Source: Beijerinckiaceae bacterium | Lineage (GTDB): Bacteria > Pseudomonadota > Alphaproteobacteria > Rhizobiales > Beijerinckiaceae | DNA: 23,488 bases | Direction: 5' to 3' | Assembly: GCA_947455285.1 (NCBI GenBank) | Contig: CANGOK010000012.1 | Coordinates: forward strand, 1-23,488 | Position numbers and translations under genes: made by a program | Shown: positions 23,199 through 23,488 of the stretch, piece by piece | How positions within the stretch are numbered: the stretch's first letter is position 1 | How the letters are laid out: each line of letters begins with the position of its first letter | Notes under the pieces: model-generated | Databases searched by the model: none | What the model was told of the DNA's origin: nothing | Seen by the model: only the letters and a program-made list of their open reading frames with translations

Positions 23199-23488
23199 AT
23201 GACAACGCCGACGCCGATCAGCCGCTTCTTCACCGCCAAGGATGGCCTGCGGCTGCATATGCGCGAATGGGGGGGCCCGAACGCCGCGCTGCCGGTGGTC
23301 TGCCTGCCAGGCCTTGCTCGCACCGCCGCTGATTTCGATGTGCTGGCCGCACGGCTTTCGGCTTCCCGCCGCGTGGTCGCGCTAGACTATCGCGGGCGCG
23401 GCCTTTCGGATCGCGACCCCGACTGGAAGCACTATGATCTCCTCCTCGAGAATATAGACATCCTGACCGTGCTCGAGGCCTCGGGCAT
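23199..23488 (+). CDS. Alpha/beta hydrolase (partial, 3' end outside window)
   Basis: The first 96 residues of an alpha/beta-hydrolase-fold protein. The ATG at 23199 has GAGG at 8-base spacing. The N-terminal strands (FTAKDGLRLHMREWGG), the oxyanion-hole region VVCLPGLARTAADF and the strand-turn RRVVALDYRGRGLSDRD are typical of the esterase/haloperoxidase-like group. The nucleophile elbow and the rest of the catalytic triad lie beyond the window edge, so activity and substrate cannot be judged. It may be co-transcribed with the transglycosylase gene 56 bases upstream. Confidence 0.88.
   Translation, partial: MTTPTPISRFFTAKDGLRLHMREWGGPNAALPVVCLPGLARTAADFDVLAARLSASRRVVALDYRGRGLSDRDPDWKHYDLLLENIDILTVLEASG

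Noticed and set aside
1..23488. CRISPR array, prophage, insertion sequence, toxin-antitoxin pair or defence island
   Set aside because: No regularly spaced repeats, transposase, integrase or phage structural genes were seen, and the small genes present do not pair as toxin and antitoxin.

Overview
The window is chromosomal DNA of a GC-rich alphaproteobacterium, most likely order Hyphomicrobiales (Rhizobiales). The basis is the gene order pyrE-pdxJ-acpS-lepB-rnc-era followed by recO, the group rpoZ-rsh, and dapA-smpB, with an RFKD-type bifunctional Rsh and family-5 uracil-DNA glycosylase. Genus cannot be fixed from sequence alone. No tRNA, rRNA, CRISPR array, transposase or phage gene was recognised.

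Layout. 1-2115 (minus strand): two tandem tricarboxylate-transporter-type periplasmic binding proteins, with the tail of a convergent plus-strand gene at the left edge. 2207-5587 (minus): recO, an MFS exporter, an LLM flavin oxidoreductase and a small DUF1737 protein. 5598-9820 (minus): a tight core cluster transcribed pyrE, pdxJ, acpS, lepB, rnc, era, with start/stop overlaps at most junctions. 9892-11941 (minus): an ABC exporter preceded by a 79-aa HTH-like protein. 12085-13220 (plus): a DUF1330 protein and a class II glutamine amidotransferase. 13231-16946 (minus): rpoZ, rsh and a TonB-like protein. 17315-18645 (plus): a NYN-domain protein and a uracil-DNA glycosylase. 18697-20091 (minus): dapA then smpB. 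20092-21030: a 939-base gene-free stretch full of base-pairing potential and GC-rich repeats. 21031-23488 (plus): a soluble lytic transglycosylase and the 5' part of an alpha/beta hydrolase gene that runs off the window.

Most of the window is housekeeping: pyrimidine and B6 synthesis, acyl-carrier-protein activation, protein secretion, RNA processing and ribosome assembly, stringent response, trans-translation, lysine/peptidoglycan precursor synthesis and murein turnover. The accessory material is the binding-protein pair, LLM/MFS, the ABC-HTH pair and the DUF1330-amidotransferase pair, inserted around the conserved blocks.

No convincing new multi-gene system was found. The points most worth a second look are the glycosylase gene, which has no ATG, GTG or TTG start that keeps its iron-sulphur cysteines; the densely stem-forming segment at about 20236-20588, which could be an unannotated structured RNA; and a perfect 7-7-7 inverted repeat in front of the binding-protein pair.
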